Made by a program: the position numbers and the translations under genes. The notes under the pieces are model-generated. The model did not search any database. It saw only the letters and a program-made list of their open reading frames with translations, and was not told where the DNA came from. Positions 33,001 through 40,511 of a stretch of 40,511 nt of DNA are shown one piece after another (positions within the stretch are counted from its first letter, which is position 1; every line of letters starts with the position of its first letter). Source of the stretch: an uncultured Lutibacter sp. (lineage in GTDB: Bacteria > Bacteroidota > Bacteroidia > Flavobacteriales > Flavobacteriaceae); assembly GCF_937891065.1 (NCBI RefSeq), contig NZ_CALAEQ010000237.1, forward strand, positions 1 through 40,511, read 5' to 3'.

Positions 33001-33354
33001 ATGTCAAGAGATCAAAAATTAAAAGAAGATTACGAGCAATTACTCGAGATTTTAGCCGCTAAATTTGGTGGAGGAGAACAACTAAATTTAGATGCCATTA
33101 TTTATTTAATTGGAGTACAAGAATTAGGAAAAGGGAATGTTGAATTTAAAAAAGATGATAAGGTAAACTTAATGCATATTGCAATTTGTAGATTGTTAGA
33201 ACCTTTTGGTTATTACGAATTCGATTATTTTGATGAAGATAGCTGGCCTCATTATAAAACATTAGAAGAATTGCCCGCCTTAAAATCTGGCGAGCAAACC
33301 GTTTTAATAAAAGAAGCTATTGTTTTGTATTTTAAAGAAAAAGAAGTGATTTAG
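33001..33354 (+). CDS. Short hypothetical protein
   Basis: This 117-residue, probably cytoplasmic protein is acidic and well ordered in appearance (helical LKEDYEQLLEILAAKFGGGE, then LDAIIYLIGVQELGKG, LMHIAICRLLEPFGYYEF). I recognise it only as a protein of the sort widely annotated as hypothetical in Flavobacteriaceae, and no domain name can be given. It has a good promoter, a clean ATG and normal amino-acid composition, so it is certainly a gene. It is divergent from cvpA. A 177-bp gap without features follows. Confidence 0.8.
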   Translation: MSRDQKLKEDYEQLLEILAAKFGGGEQLNLDAIIYLIGVQELGKGNVEFKKDDKVNLMHIAICRLLEPFGYYEFDYFDEDSWPHYKTLEELPALKSGEQTVLIKEAIVLYFKEKEVI

Positions 33355-33531
33355 GAAAAAATAAATTTAATATTTTGTTTAGAAAGTTTAATTAACCAAA
33401 GATTTTCTAATTTAAGAAGAAGTACCAGTTGTACAAACAATTTTATTGGTAAAATTCAGAGGTCACTGTTTTACAAAAAATAAAAATAGTTACTTTTGGT
33501 CTGATTATTGAAAAAACAGTAAAAAAAGAGT

Positions 33532-34878
33532 ATGCTAAAAAAAATTCTATTTGTAATTGTTCTAATTTCTTACACTGTTCAAAGTCAAACTTATGTAAAA
33601 GGAATTTTAGATCCTGCACAAAATTTTAGTTGGATAGTTTTGTACCAATTAAAGGGTGCAAAACAGTTATACGTTAAAAATGTAACGATTAAAGATGGCG
33701 AGTTTTCAATTGATTTTCCCGAAAATGCTACAAAAGGAATGTATCGTTTAATGTACAGTCAACAAAATGGTGGTTTTGTAGATTTTATTTATAATAATGA
33801 AAATATTGAAGTGAAATTTAACCCAGAAAGCCCTTCTGATACAGTTGAGTTTTTAACTTCAGAAGAAAATATACAATATGCTAAGTATTTGTTTGAAATG
33901 GCCAATTGGCGACAGGAATTAGATGGACATCAAATTTCTTTTTTTAATATAGAAGATGAAAATGAAAGAACAGAATTACAAAATAAGTATTTGAATTCAT
34001 TGAAATATTTTAAGGATTTTCAAACTAAGTTTGAAGAAAATACGGAAGGAAAATTAGCGAATAATTTCATTAAATCTAGTAAAATATATTACGCACCAAG
34101 CCTAATTAAAACACCGCAAGAATATTTAAATAGTGTAAAAAAACATTTTTTTGATTTTATAAATTTTGAGGATGAAGAACTAATGAATTCTACTTTTATT
34201 AGTGAAAAAGTAACAGACTATGTTTTTTATTTAAATGGTTCAGAAGATGCTGAGGTACAAATTGTATTGTATAAAAATGCCGTTAATGAAGTATTGATAA
34301 AAATGCAAAATGTTAATTTTCAAAATGAAATCTTAACAACATTGCTTTATAATTTCGCACAATTAGAAAATACTATTTTAATTGATTTTATTATTGAAGA
34401 ATATTACAATAAACTTCCTGAAGATTTGAAAAATAAACAAATGATTCAAGATATTCAGGAAAAAGTAAAATTAGCAGTTGGGAAATTAACTCCAGAAATT
34501 ACTTGGCAAGAAAATGGCATCACTAAAAATTTATCTGAATTAGATATTGCTGAAAATTATATAGTTGTTTTTTGGAGTACAGGATGTTCTCACTGTTTAG
34601 TTGAAATTCCACAGTTATATGAATTTACGAAAGATAAATCGGACATTCATGTGTTGTCTTTTTCTTTAGAAAATGATGATATTGAGTTTAATAAGCACAC
34701 ATTAAATTTTACAAAATGGACAACAATTTTAGGCCTAAATAAATGGGAAAACCCTATTGCTAAAAGCTATCAAATAACATCAACCCCGACCTATTTTGTG
34801 TTAGACAAAAACAAAAAAATTATAGCGAAGCCTAATTACTTTGAAGATGTAAAAGCATTTTTTAAAGCTGATGAATAA
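33532..34878 (+). CDS. Exported thioredoxin-fold (TlpA-like) protein
   Basis: This 448-residue protein has a signal peptide (about 1-18, ending VQSQ), an N-terminal beta domain resembling DUF4369 (about 20-105), a long helical middle (about 110-315, possibly DUF5106-like) and a C-terminal thioredoxin domain (about 320-448). Its redox motif is C352-S-H-C355 (FWSTGCSHCLVEIP), an unusual dipeptide that should shift the redox potential from that of a CPPC enzyme. The cis-Pro is in ITSTPTYFVLD. It has no lipobox, so it is probably periplasmic and soluble. A shared terminator follows, convergent with the NifX-like gene. Confidence 0.85.
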   Translation: MLKKILFVIVLISYTVQSQTYVKGILDPAQNFSWIVLYQLKGAKQLYVKNVTIKDGEFSIDFPENATKGMYRLMYSQQNGGFVDFIYNNENIEVKFNPESPSDTVEFLTSEENIQYAKYLFEMANWRQELDGHQISFFNIEDENERTELQNKYLNSLKYFKDFQTKFEENTEGKLANNFIKSSKIYYAPSLIKTPQEYLNSVKKHFFDFINFEDEELMNSTFISEKVTDYVFYLNGSEDAEVQIVLYKNAVNEVLIKMQNVNFQNEILTTLLYNFAQLENTILIDFIIEEYYNKLPEDLKNKQMIQDIQEKVKLAVGKLTPEITWQENGITKNLSELDIAENYIVVFWSTGCSHCLVEIPQLYEFTKDKSDIHVLSFSLENDDIEFNKHTLNFTKWTTILGLNKWENPIAKSYQITSTPTYFVLDKNKKIIAKPNYFEDVKAFFKADE

Positions 34879-34949
34879 GAAATTATTTCATTTGTTTTAA
34901 TAATATAAAATATAAGAAATACGTTAATTTTGAATTGTATTTATAAAAA

Positions 34950-35013
34950 GTAAATTAGGCGCTGAATTTTTTTTGAATTTACTATTTTTAAAAAATTTCA
35001 GTGCCTAGTTTTA
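34950..35013. terminator. Bidirectional terminator between convergent genes
   Basis: Arms 34952-34966 and 34997-35011 (core TAGGCGCTGAA with TTCAGTGCCTA) form a 15-bp stem with two G-U pairs, and inner A/T tracts extend the pairing. T runs on both sides would terminate the 33532 gene and the minus-strand NifX-like gene. Confidence 0.75.
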
Positions 35014-35021
35014 TTTCAAAT

Positions 35022-35393
35022 TTAGTGACTACATTGGTGATCGTCTCCATGTTGCATACAGGTTTCTCCACTATCTGAAATTTGTCCTTCAACAAACTGT
35101 TTTATATTGGTTTCAACGCTACCTGAACAACCTCTAATTACGTCAATATTCCATTTGTTTAATACGTTAATTGCTCCAGCTCCAATTCTTCCGGCTAGCA
35201 TTATATTAACTCCGTGATTTGCTAAAACACTAGCAATATTAGATTTACATCCACAACCTTCTTCTGAAGGTAAAGTTTGCATATCTACTATTTTGTTTTC
35301 ATCAGAAACTGTATAGATTTCATAGTATTTACAGTGACCAAAATGTTCGTCTATTTGGTTGTGGTCACCAACCGGTATTGCTATTTTTCTCAT
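35022..35393 (-). CDS. NifX/NifB-type dinitrogenase cofactor-like protein
   Basis: This 123-residue protein has the small Fe-Mo-cofactor-binding fold (RKIAIPVGDHNQIDEHFGHC, then ASVLANHGVNIMLAGRIGAG). Relatives without nif genes form the MTH1175-like group and may carry iron-sulfur or other metal clusters. It has an unusual number of potential ligands: C21, C47 and C49 (EEGCGCKS), C89, and a C-terminal tail with two Cys and several His (TCMQHGDDHQCSH). No nitrogenase genes are present in the window. It lies 10 bp after the DUF134 gene and is surely cotranscribed with it. The ATG at 35393 gives the family N-terminus; one at 35414 overlaps the upstream stop. Confidence 0.85.
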   Translation of the reverse strand: MRKIAIPVGDHNQIDEHFGHCKYYEIYTVSDENKIVDMQTLPSEEGCGCKSNIASVLANHGVNIMLAGRIGAGAINVLNKWNIDVIRGCSGSVETNIKQFVEGQISDSGETCMQHGDDHQCSH

Positions 35394-35403
35394 ATTTATT
35401 AAA

Positions 35404-35814
35404 TTATAATTCATTTATATTGATTAATTCTTCAGCACAACAGATTTTCTTTTTTTTAGCTATTGATTTATTTTCAACTTCTTCAACTAATTTGTGGCAT
35501 TTTCGACATTTGTACCAATCTTTTTCAAATTCATAATTACCACCCTCAATTTCAATCGTTTTTCCTTCAATAAATGCTTTTGTAATGTTTTTTAACGCTT
35601 TGTTGTATATACGGGTTAGGGTTGGACGAGAAATATTCATATGTACAGCCGCTTCTTTTTGTGGAAGCATTTCGTAATTAACCAATCGAATGCTTTCATA
35701 TTCTTCAAGTGATAATCGAATGCTTTCCATTTTACATTGCGGAATACCATAAGGTTTAAAACCCTTCATTATTGGTGGTTGTAAGATTTTTCTATTTTTC
35801 TCTGGCCTGGCCAT
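35404..35814 (-). CDS. DUF134 helix-turn-helix regulator
   Basis: This 136-residue protein matches DUF134: MARPEKNRKI at the start, a GIPQCKMESIRLSLEEYESI region, a helix-turn-helix at about 47-76 (LPQKEAAVHMNISRPTLTRI), and a C-terminal metal-type CxxC (C103-R-K-C106) plus C125-C126. DUF134 proteins are usually encoded beside NifX/MTH1175-like proteins and are believed to be DNA-binding. Here the next gene is exactly such a partner. The ATG at 35814 is chosen; the open frame extends to 35931 but that extension overlaps the promoter. A perfect inverted repeat in the promoter spacer suggests self-repression or metal- or redox-linked control (inference). Confidence 0.88.
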   Translation of the reverse strand: MARPEKNRKILQPPIMKGFKPYGIPQCKMESIRLSLEEYESIRLVNYEMLPQKEAAVHMNISRPTLTRIYNKALKNITKAFIEGKTIEIEGGNYEFEKDWYKCRKCHKLVEEVENKSIAKKKKICCAEELININEL

Positions 35815-35849
35815 TTTTTGTAAAATTCTTTTTGATGTCAATAAAAGTA

Positions 35850-35880
35850 CAAATATAATGAACCTACGTTCATAACGCAA
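35850..35880 (-). promoter_or_regulatory. DUF134 promoter with an inverted-repeat operator in the spacer
   Basis: On the minus strand, TTG (35880-35878) and TATATTTG (35857-35850) are 20 bp apart. Between them, ATGAAC (35873-35868) and GTTCAT (35863-35858) form a perfect 6-bp inverted repeat around GTAG. A protein bound there would block RNA polymerase. The start codon lies 35 bp downstream of the -7 box. Confidence 0.7.
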
Positions 35881-35971
35881 AGTAAAATTTATATATTTTT
35901 TAATATGATCTATTCGTGCGAATTGTAACACAAATTTCTCTCTTGTGATTCATTTACTCAAATTAAATACA

Positions 35972-36011
35972 AAAAAGCCTAAACTGTATTTTAATACAGT
36001 TTAGGCTTTTT
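35972..36011. terminator. Intrinsic terminator, downstream of the J-domain/KTSC gene
   Basis: A 19-bp perfect stem (35972-35990 with 35993-36011, core AGCCTAAACTGTATT) has a minimal loop. T runs lie on both ends, so it can work in either direction; the minus-strand transcript from 36583 or further upstream is the obvious client. Confidence 0.85.
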
Positions 36012-36145
36012 GACTTCTTGTTATTCTTTTAACAGTCAAGTTGTCTTGACAAATGTTTTAGTTTCTGATTTCACTAGGTATTCATCCAAAAAGTAAAATT
36101 TACTCTAAGATATTGAGATGCTTTGTGAATTTCGTAGTCAGCTTG

Positions 36146-36583
36146 TTAAGCAGCTTTCTTTGATTTTCTGTAAAGGAAAGAGTTGTATAATTTTCTTTTA
36201 GCAAAATTAGATCGTTGACCACTATTTATGAATTTGGTAAAAAGATTTTTGTTCACACCAAAATACTCATAAGTAGTACCACAAGCAAACGTAATTTCTA
36301 AGAGCATACTTTTATGTTGAAAGTTTTCAATTTTCGATTCAGAAGTTATGCTAGTATATTCTTCTATATTAGACGCTTTAGTTTCTGGAGCGATGCTTAC
36401 TAAAAAATGATAGCCATCAATAATTTGTGTACTTATGATGCCTGCCTCAGTCTTTTTTTCTTCGTCTTGAAATTTATCTGGATGCCATTCTTTCACTAAA
36501 CTTCTATAAGTAGTTTTCAATTCTTTCAGATTAATTTCTCCTTCTATCTTGAATATTTTTTTGTACTCATTGATACGCTTCAT
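36146..36583 (-). CDS. J-domain protein with C-terminal KTSC domain
   Basis: This 145-residue protein has an N-terminal DnaJ-like J domain (about 1-70) with the Hsp70-activating H34-P35-D36 motif (VKEWHPDKFQDE), and a C-terminal KTSC domain (about 84-135; MLLEITFACGTTYEYFGV then FTKFINSGQRSNFAKRKLY). KTSC is a short domain of unknown, possibly nucleic acid-related function. The fusion suggests that KTSC picks the client and the J domain recruits DnaK (inference). A consensus -7 box at 36614-36607 falls inside the longer open frame that would begin at 36619, so the ATG at 36583 is the likely start. The C-terminus is basic (RKSKKAA). Confidence 0.82.
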   Translation of the reverse strand: MKRINEYKKIFKIEGEINLKELKTTYRSLVKEWHPDKFQDEEKKTEAGIISTQIIDGYHFLVSIAPETKASNIEEYTSITSESKIENFQHKSMLLEITFACGTTYEYFGVNKNLFTKFINSGQRSNFAKRKLYNSFLYRKSKKAA

Positions 36584-36606
36584 AAATCGTGTTTTCAAAT
36601 TTCGTG

Positions 36607-36614
36607 CAAAAGTA
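36607..36614 (-). promoter_or_regulatory. -7 promoter box of the J-domain/KTSC gene
   Basis: The minus strand reads TACTTTTG, an exact TAnnTTTG match, 23 bp before the ATG at 36583. It lies within the alternative upstream reading frame and thereby decides the start. No TTG is found at the -33 spacing. Confidence 0.5.
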
Positions 36615-36666
36615 CTCATATTTTCTGAATTAAGCCTTTGGTTTTTAAAATTGAGTACAACTTGAG

Positions 36667-37026
36667 CTAAAAATGCAAAAAAGCATCTTCCAAATGTTCA
36701 ATCTCAAAAGCATTTTTATTTTTTAAAATTGCAATAATATCAAACCGTACTTCTACATCTAAATCTTTTGAAGTCACATATTCATTGATGGCATCCACTA
36801 ATAATTGAATTTTTTTAGGATTCACAAAATCTTGTGGATTCCCAAAATAATTGGAAGAGCGAGTTTTAACTTCTACAACAGCCAAAACATCATTTTTTTG
36901 TGAAATAATGTCAACTTCAGCTTTTTTAAAGCGCCAATTACGTTCTAAAATTTTATATCCATTTTTTTGAAGAAATTCTACAGCAAGTTCTTCACCCTTT
37001 TTTCCTAATTCGTTGTGTGTAGCCAT
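36667..37026 (-). CDS. YraN/UPF0102-family endonuclease-like protein
   Basis: This 119-residue protein has the UPF0102 pattern: MATHNELGKKGEELAVEFL at the start, GYKILERNWRF, and the nuclease-like D-x(n)-E-x-K core formed by AEVDIIS and VVEVKTRSS. The family has the fold of Holliday-junction resolvase-like nucleases, but its biological role is not settled. It begins 33 bp after the LD-carboxypeptidase gene on the same strand and is probably cotranscribed with it. Length is normal for the family. Confidence 0.92.
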   Translation of the reverse strand: MATHNELGKKGEELAVEFLQKNGYKILERNWRFKKAEVDIISQKNDVLAVVEVKTRSSNYFGNPQDFVNPKKIQLLVDAINEYVTSKDLDVEVRFDIIAILKNKNAFEIEHLEDAFLHF

Positions 37027-37059
37027 TTTTTAATATTTTTACTAAACGAGATTTATGTG

Positions 37060-38076
37060 TTAATCACTAAACTCTATAATAGATTTTTGTTCGCCAACTT
37101 TCATTTTAATTTCTCTACCTAAAAAAATAGCTTTATTAGTGTCCTCATGTCCAGCTGGAAAACCAAATAAAATAGGAAAATTATATTCTTTTGTAGCTTC
37201 TAAAATAATTTGTTCAAATGTTCGTCCAAAAGGAGTGGAATTCTCTTTAATGTTAGAAATATCTCCAATAATTAATCCACTACATTCTTCAAAATAACCA
37301 CTGCGTTTTAAAGCATAAACCATTCTATCAATGCTATATAAATATTCGCCTATATCTTCAATAAATAGTATTTTTTGGTTCGTATTTATTGAAGAAACAG
37401 ATCCTAGTAAACTTTGTAAAATAGCAAGATTACCACCAACTAACTGACCTTTTGCTTCTCCTATTTTATTGTAGTTTGAACCAGCAATTTTATAATTAAT
37501 TTCTTTCCCAAAAAGCGCTTTTTTAAAGGTTTTAACAGTTTTAATTCTATCTTTTTCTTCAACTTTCATATTCACAGGCATCATAGCATGTAAAGTTTCA
37601 AAACCTAACGTATGAATATGACTGTGTAAAACGGTAATATCTGAATATCCAATTATCCATTTGGGGTTTTTTTTGAATTCGGTAAAATCTAAACCGTCAA
37701 TAATTCTAACAGTTCCATAACCACCTCTTCCACACCAAATGGCTTTTATGTTTTTAGCGTCTAAAGCACTTTGAAAATCTTCAATACGTTCATTTTCAGT
37801 TCCTGAAAAGTGAAAATTATTTCCAAAAAGATGTTTCCCTAAAATTACATGCAACCCCCAACTTTCAACAAGTTTAACAGCTTGTTCAATAGGTTCCCTA
37901 TCTTTTAAAATTCCAGCTGGAGCAACAATAGCAATAGTGTCTCCAATTTTTAAATAAGCAGGTTTTTCAAGTGGTTTAATTACCTCTAAAGGCTTAGAAT
38001 CATTAATATTTTGTGAATAGGAAAAAGGTATAAATAGGAGGCTAATAAGTAAAATTAAAAGTCGTTGGTGTAACAT
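37060..38076 (-). CDS. LD-carboxypeptidase (peptidase S66 family)
   Basis: This 338-residue protein cleaves the L,D bond of tetrapeptide stems during peptidoglycan recycling. The catalytic triad can be placed: nucleophile S145 (IIGYSDIT), E240 (LFIEDIGE) and H310 (FPAGHED), and the CGRGGYG segment at 115-121 is the family's conserved loop. An N-terminal signal (MLHQRLLILLISLLFIPFSY) indicates export, unlike the cytoplasmic LdcA of E. coli; export is common in Bacteroidota members. The ATG at 38076 is chosen; the open frame extends to 38121 but overlaps the promoter. yraN lies downstream, and metG is divergent. Confidence 0.92.
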   Translation of the reverse strand: MLHQRLLILLISLLFIPFSYSQNINDSKPLEVIKPLEKPAYLKIGDTIAIVAPAGILKDREPIEQAVKLVESWGLHVILGKHLFGNNFHFSGTENERIEDFQSALDAKNIKAIWCGRGGYGTVRIIDGLDFTEFKKNPKWIIGYSDITVLHSHIHTLGFETLHAMMPVNMKVEEKDRIKTVKTFKKALFGKEINYKIAGSNYNKIGEAKGQLVGGNLAILQSLLGSVSSINTNQKILFIEDIGEYLYSIDRMVYALKRSGYFEECSGLIIGDISNIKENSTPFGRTFEQIILEATKEYNFPILFGFPAGHEDTNKAIFLGREIKMKVGEQKSIIEFSD

Positions 38077-38091
38077 AGTTAGTCTTTTTAG

Positions 38092-38122
38092 TAAAAATAC
38101 TATTATTATATAGAAAGCCAAA
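38092..38122 (-). promoter_or_regulatory. Promoter of the LD-carboxypeptidase gene
   Basis: On the minus strand, TTTG (38122-38119) and TATTTTTA (38099-38092, one base off TAnnTTTG) are 19 bp apart, the preferred spacing. The ATG is 15 bp beyond. This placement argues for the 38076 start. Confidence 0.55.
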
Positions 38123-38190
38123 TGTAAGACAATGAAAGATTTTATATGTAATTCAACACTTAAACAAATCTAAAAATCAACATTAATCCT

Positions 38191-38198
38191 TATTTTTG
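38191..38198 (+). promoter_or_regulatory. -7 promoter box of metG
   Basis: TATTTTTG is an exact TAnnTTTG match 21 bp before the metG ATG. A -33 TTG is not found at the usual distance. Confidence 0.5.
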
Positions 38199-38219
38199 TG
38201 CTTTCTTAAATAAAATTTA

Positions 38220-40277
38220 ATGAGCAATTCGCAAAGATATACTATTACAGCAGCTTTACCTTATACTAACGGACCGGTTCATATTGGGCATTTAGCAGGT
38301 GTTTATGTGCCAGCAGATATTTATGCAAGATATTTGCGTAACACTGGAAATGATGTGATTTACATTTGTGGATCTGATGAACATGGTGTGCCAATTACTA
38401 TAAAAGCAAAAAAAGAAGGTGTTTCACCACAAGATATTGTAGATAAATACCACACAATTATTAAAAAGTCTTTTCAAGATTTTGGAATTTCTTTTGATAA
38501 TTATTCAAGAACCACTGCAAAAATACATCACGAAACTGCTTCAGAATTTTTTAAGAAATTATACAATGAAGGTAAATTTATTGAAGAATCTAACGAACAA
38601 TTATATGATGCAGAAGCAAATCAGTTTTTAGCCGATAGATTTGTTGTTGGAACCTGTCCAAAATGTGGAAATGAAGAAAGTTATGGTGATCAATGTGAAA
38701 GTTGCGGAACAAGTCATAATGCAACAGATTTAATAAACCCAAAATCTGCAATTACAGGAAATGTACCAACAACCAAAATAACAAAACATTGGTATTTACC
38801 TTTAGATAAATACGAAAAATGGCTACGGGAATGGATTGTTGAAGGGCATAAAAACGATTGGAAAACAAATGTTTTAGGACAAGTGAAATCGTGGTTAGAT
38901 GATGGCTTAAAACCTAGAGCAGTAACTCGTGATTTAGATTGGGGGATTCCTGTACCAGTAGAAGGAGCTGATGGAAAAGTATTATATGTTTGGTTTGATG
39001 CGCCTATTGGTTATATTTCATCAACTAAAGAATGGGCTGCGCGTGAAGGAAAAGATTGGGAGCCTTATTGGAAAGATGAAAAAACGAAACTAATTCACTT
39101 TATTGGCAAAGATAATATTGTGTTTCATTGTATTATTTTCCCAGCTATGTTAAAAGCTGAAGGAAGTTATATTTTACCAGAAAATGTACCTGCTAATGAA
39201 TTTTTAAATTTAGAAGGCAACAAGATTTCTACATCTAAAAATTGGGCTGTTTGGTTGCATGAATATTTAGAAGATTTTCCTGATAAACAAGATGTATTGC
39301 GTTATGCATTAACTGCAAATGCGCCAGAAACAAAAGATAACGATTTTACTTGGAAAGACTTTCAAGCTAGAAATAATAATGAGTTAGTAGCTATTTTTGG
39401 AAACTTCATAAATAGAGTAGTAGTATTAACCAATAAATATTATGATGGAATTATTCCTGAGCCAAATGAGTTTTCTGATGTTGATAATGAAACCTTAGAA
39501 AAATTGCAAAAATTTCCATCAGTTATTTCAAGTTCAATTGAGCGTTACCGTTTTAGAGAAGCTTCTCAAGAATTAATGAATTTAGCTCGTTTAGGTAATA
39601 AATATTTAGCGGATGAAGAACCTTGGAAAGTTATAAAAGAAAACCCTGAACGTGTAAAAACAGTGCTATATGTTGCTTTACAAATTGCAACAGGTTTATC
39701 AATAGTATGTGAGCCATTTTTACCGTTTACGTCTGCTAAATTAGAAGGTATTTTAAATATCTCCAAAAATGTAGCTTGGGATGATATTGAGAAAACAAAT
39801 GAATTAATTGCTCCTAATCATAAAATTGGAAAAGCAGAATTGTTATTTGCGAAGATTGAAGACGAAGAAGTTCAAAAACAACTAGACAAGTTAGAAGCTA
39901 CCAAACAAGCCAACGAAGCAGAAAACAAAGTGGTTGAACCTCAAAAAGAAACTATTGAGTTTGATGATTTTACAAAATTAGATATTAGAGTTGGAACAAT
40001 TTTGGAAGCTGTAAAAATACCAAAAACAAAAAAATTATTACAACTAAAAGTTGATGTTGGTTTAGATATACGAACCATCGTTTCAGGTATTGCCGAAAGC
40101 TTTAAACCAGAAGATATTATTGGCCAAAAAGTAACAGTTTTGGTTAATTTAGCGCCTCGAGTTTTAAAAGGAATTGAAAGTCAGGGAATGATTTTAATGA
40201 CTGATACTCCTGATGGAAAATTAGCATTTATTGAACCAGAAAATGATTCGGTTGCTAATGGTGAGCAGGTGAGTTAA
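38220..40277 (+). CDS. metG: Methionyl-tRNA synthetase
   Basis: This 685-residue class I aminoacyl-tRNA synthetase charges tRNA-Met. The HIGH motif is exact (H21-I-G-H24 in [11 protein letters not shown]) and the KMSKS loop reads K335-I-S-T-S339. A zinc knuckle (C146, C149, C159, C162) lies in the connective domain, as in MetG1-type enzymes. After the helical anticodon-binding domain and a charged linker (about 545-580), a C-terminal tRNA-binding/dimerisation OB domain runs from about 580 to the end ([18 protein letters not shown]). Length and order are normal for Bacteroidota. It has its own promoter and terminator. Confidence 0.97.
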   Translation: MSNSQRYTITAALPYTNGPVHIGHLAGVYVPADIYARYLRNTGNDVIYICGSDEHGVPITIKAKKEGVSPQDIVDKYHTIIKKSFQDFGISFDNYSRTTAKIHHETASEFFKKLYNEGKFIEESNEQLYDAEANQFLADRFVVGTCPKCGNEESYGDQCESCGTSHNATDLINPKSAITGNVPTTKITKHWYLPLDKYEKWLREWIVEGHKNDWKTNVLGQVKSWLDDGLKPRAVTRDLDWGIPVPVEGADGKVLYVWFDAPIGYISSTKEWAAREGKDWEPYWKDEKTKLIHFIGKDNIVFHCIIFPAMLKAEGSYILPENVPANEFLNLEGNKISTSKNWAVWLHEYLEDFPDKQDVLRYALTANAPETKDNDFTWKDFQARNNNELVAIFGNFINRVVVLTNKYYDGIIPEPNEFSDVDNETLEKLQKFPSVISSSIERYRFREASQELMNLARLGNKYLADEEPWKVIKENPERVKTVLYVALQIATGLSIVCEPFLPFTSAKLEGILNISKNVAWDDIEKTNELIAPNHKIGKAELLFAKIEDEEVQKQLDKLEATKQANEAENKVVEPQKETIEFDDFTKLDIRVGTILEAVKIPKTKKLLQLKVDVGLDIRTIVSGIAESFKPEDIIGQKVTVLVNLAPRVLKGIESQGMILMTDTPDGKLAFIEPENDSVANGEQVS

Positions 40278-40298
40278 AATCAATAAAAAAATATATTT

Positions 40299-40330
40299 TG
40301 AACCCTGAACTTGTTTCGGGGTTTTTTGTT
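40299..40330 (+). terminator. Intrinsic terminator after metG
   Basis: AACCCTGAA (40301-40309) pairs with TTTCGGGGTT (40314-40323) with one G-U pair, followed by a T-rich run to 40330. It lies 22 bp after the metG stop. Confidence 0.8.
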
Positions 40331-40350
40331 AAATCGGATTTGAATAAAAA

Positions 40351-40430
40351 TGTCATCCTAACGACTTCAAGGAAGTGAAGAATCTCTATTACTCCTCAAA
40401 GAAGCTGAACTTCCTTAAGTCGTTCAGAAT
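40351..40430. repeat. Long imperfect inverted repeat downstream of metG
   Basis: The arms AACGACTT-C-AAGGAAGT (40360-40376) and ACTTCCTTAAGTCGTT (40409-40424) are complementary apart from one bulged base, around a 32-bp centre containing GAAGAATCTC. The left end TGTCATCCTAACG resembles intergenic repeats that are common in Flavobacteriaceae genomes. It is non-coding. Confidence 0.65.
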
Positions 40431-40442
40431 CAAAAAAGAAAT

Positions 40443-40467
40443 TGACATTCCTGCGAAGGCAGGAATC
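40443..40467. repeat. Third unit of the palindromic repeat found in the Bat operon
   Basis: This 25-bp unit matches the arms at 26604-26670 at all but one position for the better-matching arm. Its centre is a perfect hairpin: ATTCCTGC (40447-40454), GAAG loop, GCAGGAAT (40459-40466). A possible inverted partner would lie beyond the window edge. Confidence 0.8.
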
Positions 40468-40511
40468 TATAGAAAGTTTATTGCAATTCAAATTACAATG
40501 TATGGATACCT

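Noticed and set aside
35815-35931. N-terminal extension of the DUF134 protein
   Set aside because: It covers the promoter and operator, and MARPEKNRKI is the family's usual start.
36035-36050. Inverted repeat GTCAAG-TTGT-CTTGAC
   Set aside because: A perfect but short 6-bp dyad in the 3' region of the J-domain gene, ahead of a strong terminator; nothing supports a separate function.

Overview
The window is AT-rich chromosomal DNA of a member of the Bacteroidota, most likely family Flavobacteriaceae. Pointers are the complete Bacteroidota-type Bat operon, TAnnTTTG (-7) promoter boxes instead of -10/-35 boxes, A-rich start contexts without Shine-Dalgarno sequences, several DUF4369/TlpA-type thioredoxin-like proteins, and MetG with a C-terminal tRNA-binding domain. 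The genus cannot be fixed from this sequence alone. No rRNA, tRNA, transposase, prophage or CRISPR array was seen.

Layout. 1-600: the 3' end of an unknown gene and a DUF3592-type membrane protein. 964-4434: nrdB and nrdA, an aerobic class Ia ribonucleotide reductase. 4773-8882: two unrelated phosphate transporters in tandem, PiT and NptA/YjbB type, each ending in a helical PhoU-like region. 9001-13381: a regulatory island with a small basic protein, a LytTR regulator whose receiver has lost its phospho-Asp and Lys, a tiny lipoprotein, and a TPR histidine kinase overlapping its response regulator gene. 13800-18368: a full-length DsbD, a thioredoxin-fold lipoprotein without its catalytic cysteines, and a class V PLP enzyme. 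18410-21883: a HupE/UreJ-like membrane protein, dCMP deaminase, an S41 protease and LpxH. 21999-31104: the Bat operon (MoxR, DUF58, a BatD-like membrane protein, BatA, BatB, BatC, BatD, BatE). 31237-34878: TlpA-like proteins, CvpA and a short conserved-looking protein. 35022-35814: a DUF134 regulator and a NifX-like protein. 36146-38076: J-domain/KTSC protein, YraN and LD-carboxypeptidase. 38220-40277: metG. The right edge carries palindromic repeats, one of them related to an element inside the Bat operon.

How the genes work together. NrdAB and dCMP deaminase feed DNA precursor synthesis. DsbD and the TlpA-like proteins form a periplasmic thiol-redox set. LpxH, LD-carboxypeptidase, the S41 protease and Bat act on the envelope. 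The least explained parts are the LytTR/lipoprotein/TPR-kinase island, where two copies of an 11-bp motif flank the LytTR gene, and the DUF134 promoter, where a perfect inverted repeat sits inside the -33/-7 spacer. Functional calls rest on motif recognition by eye; no database search was run.
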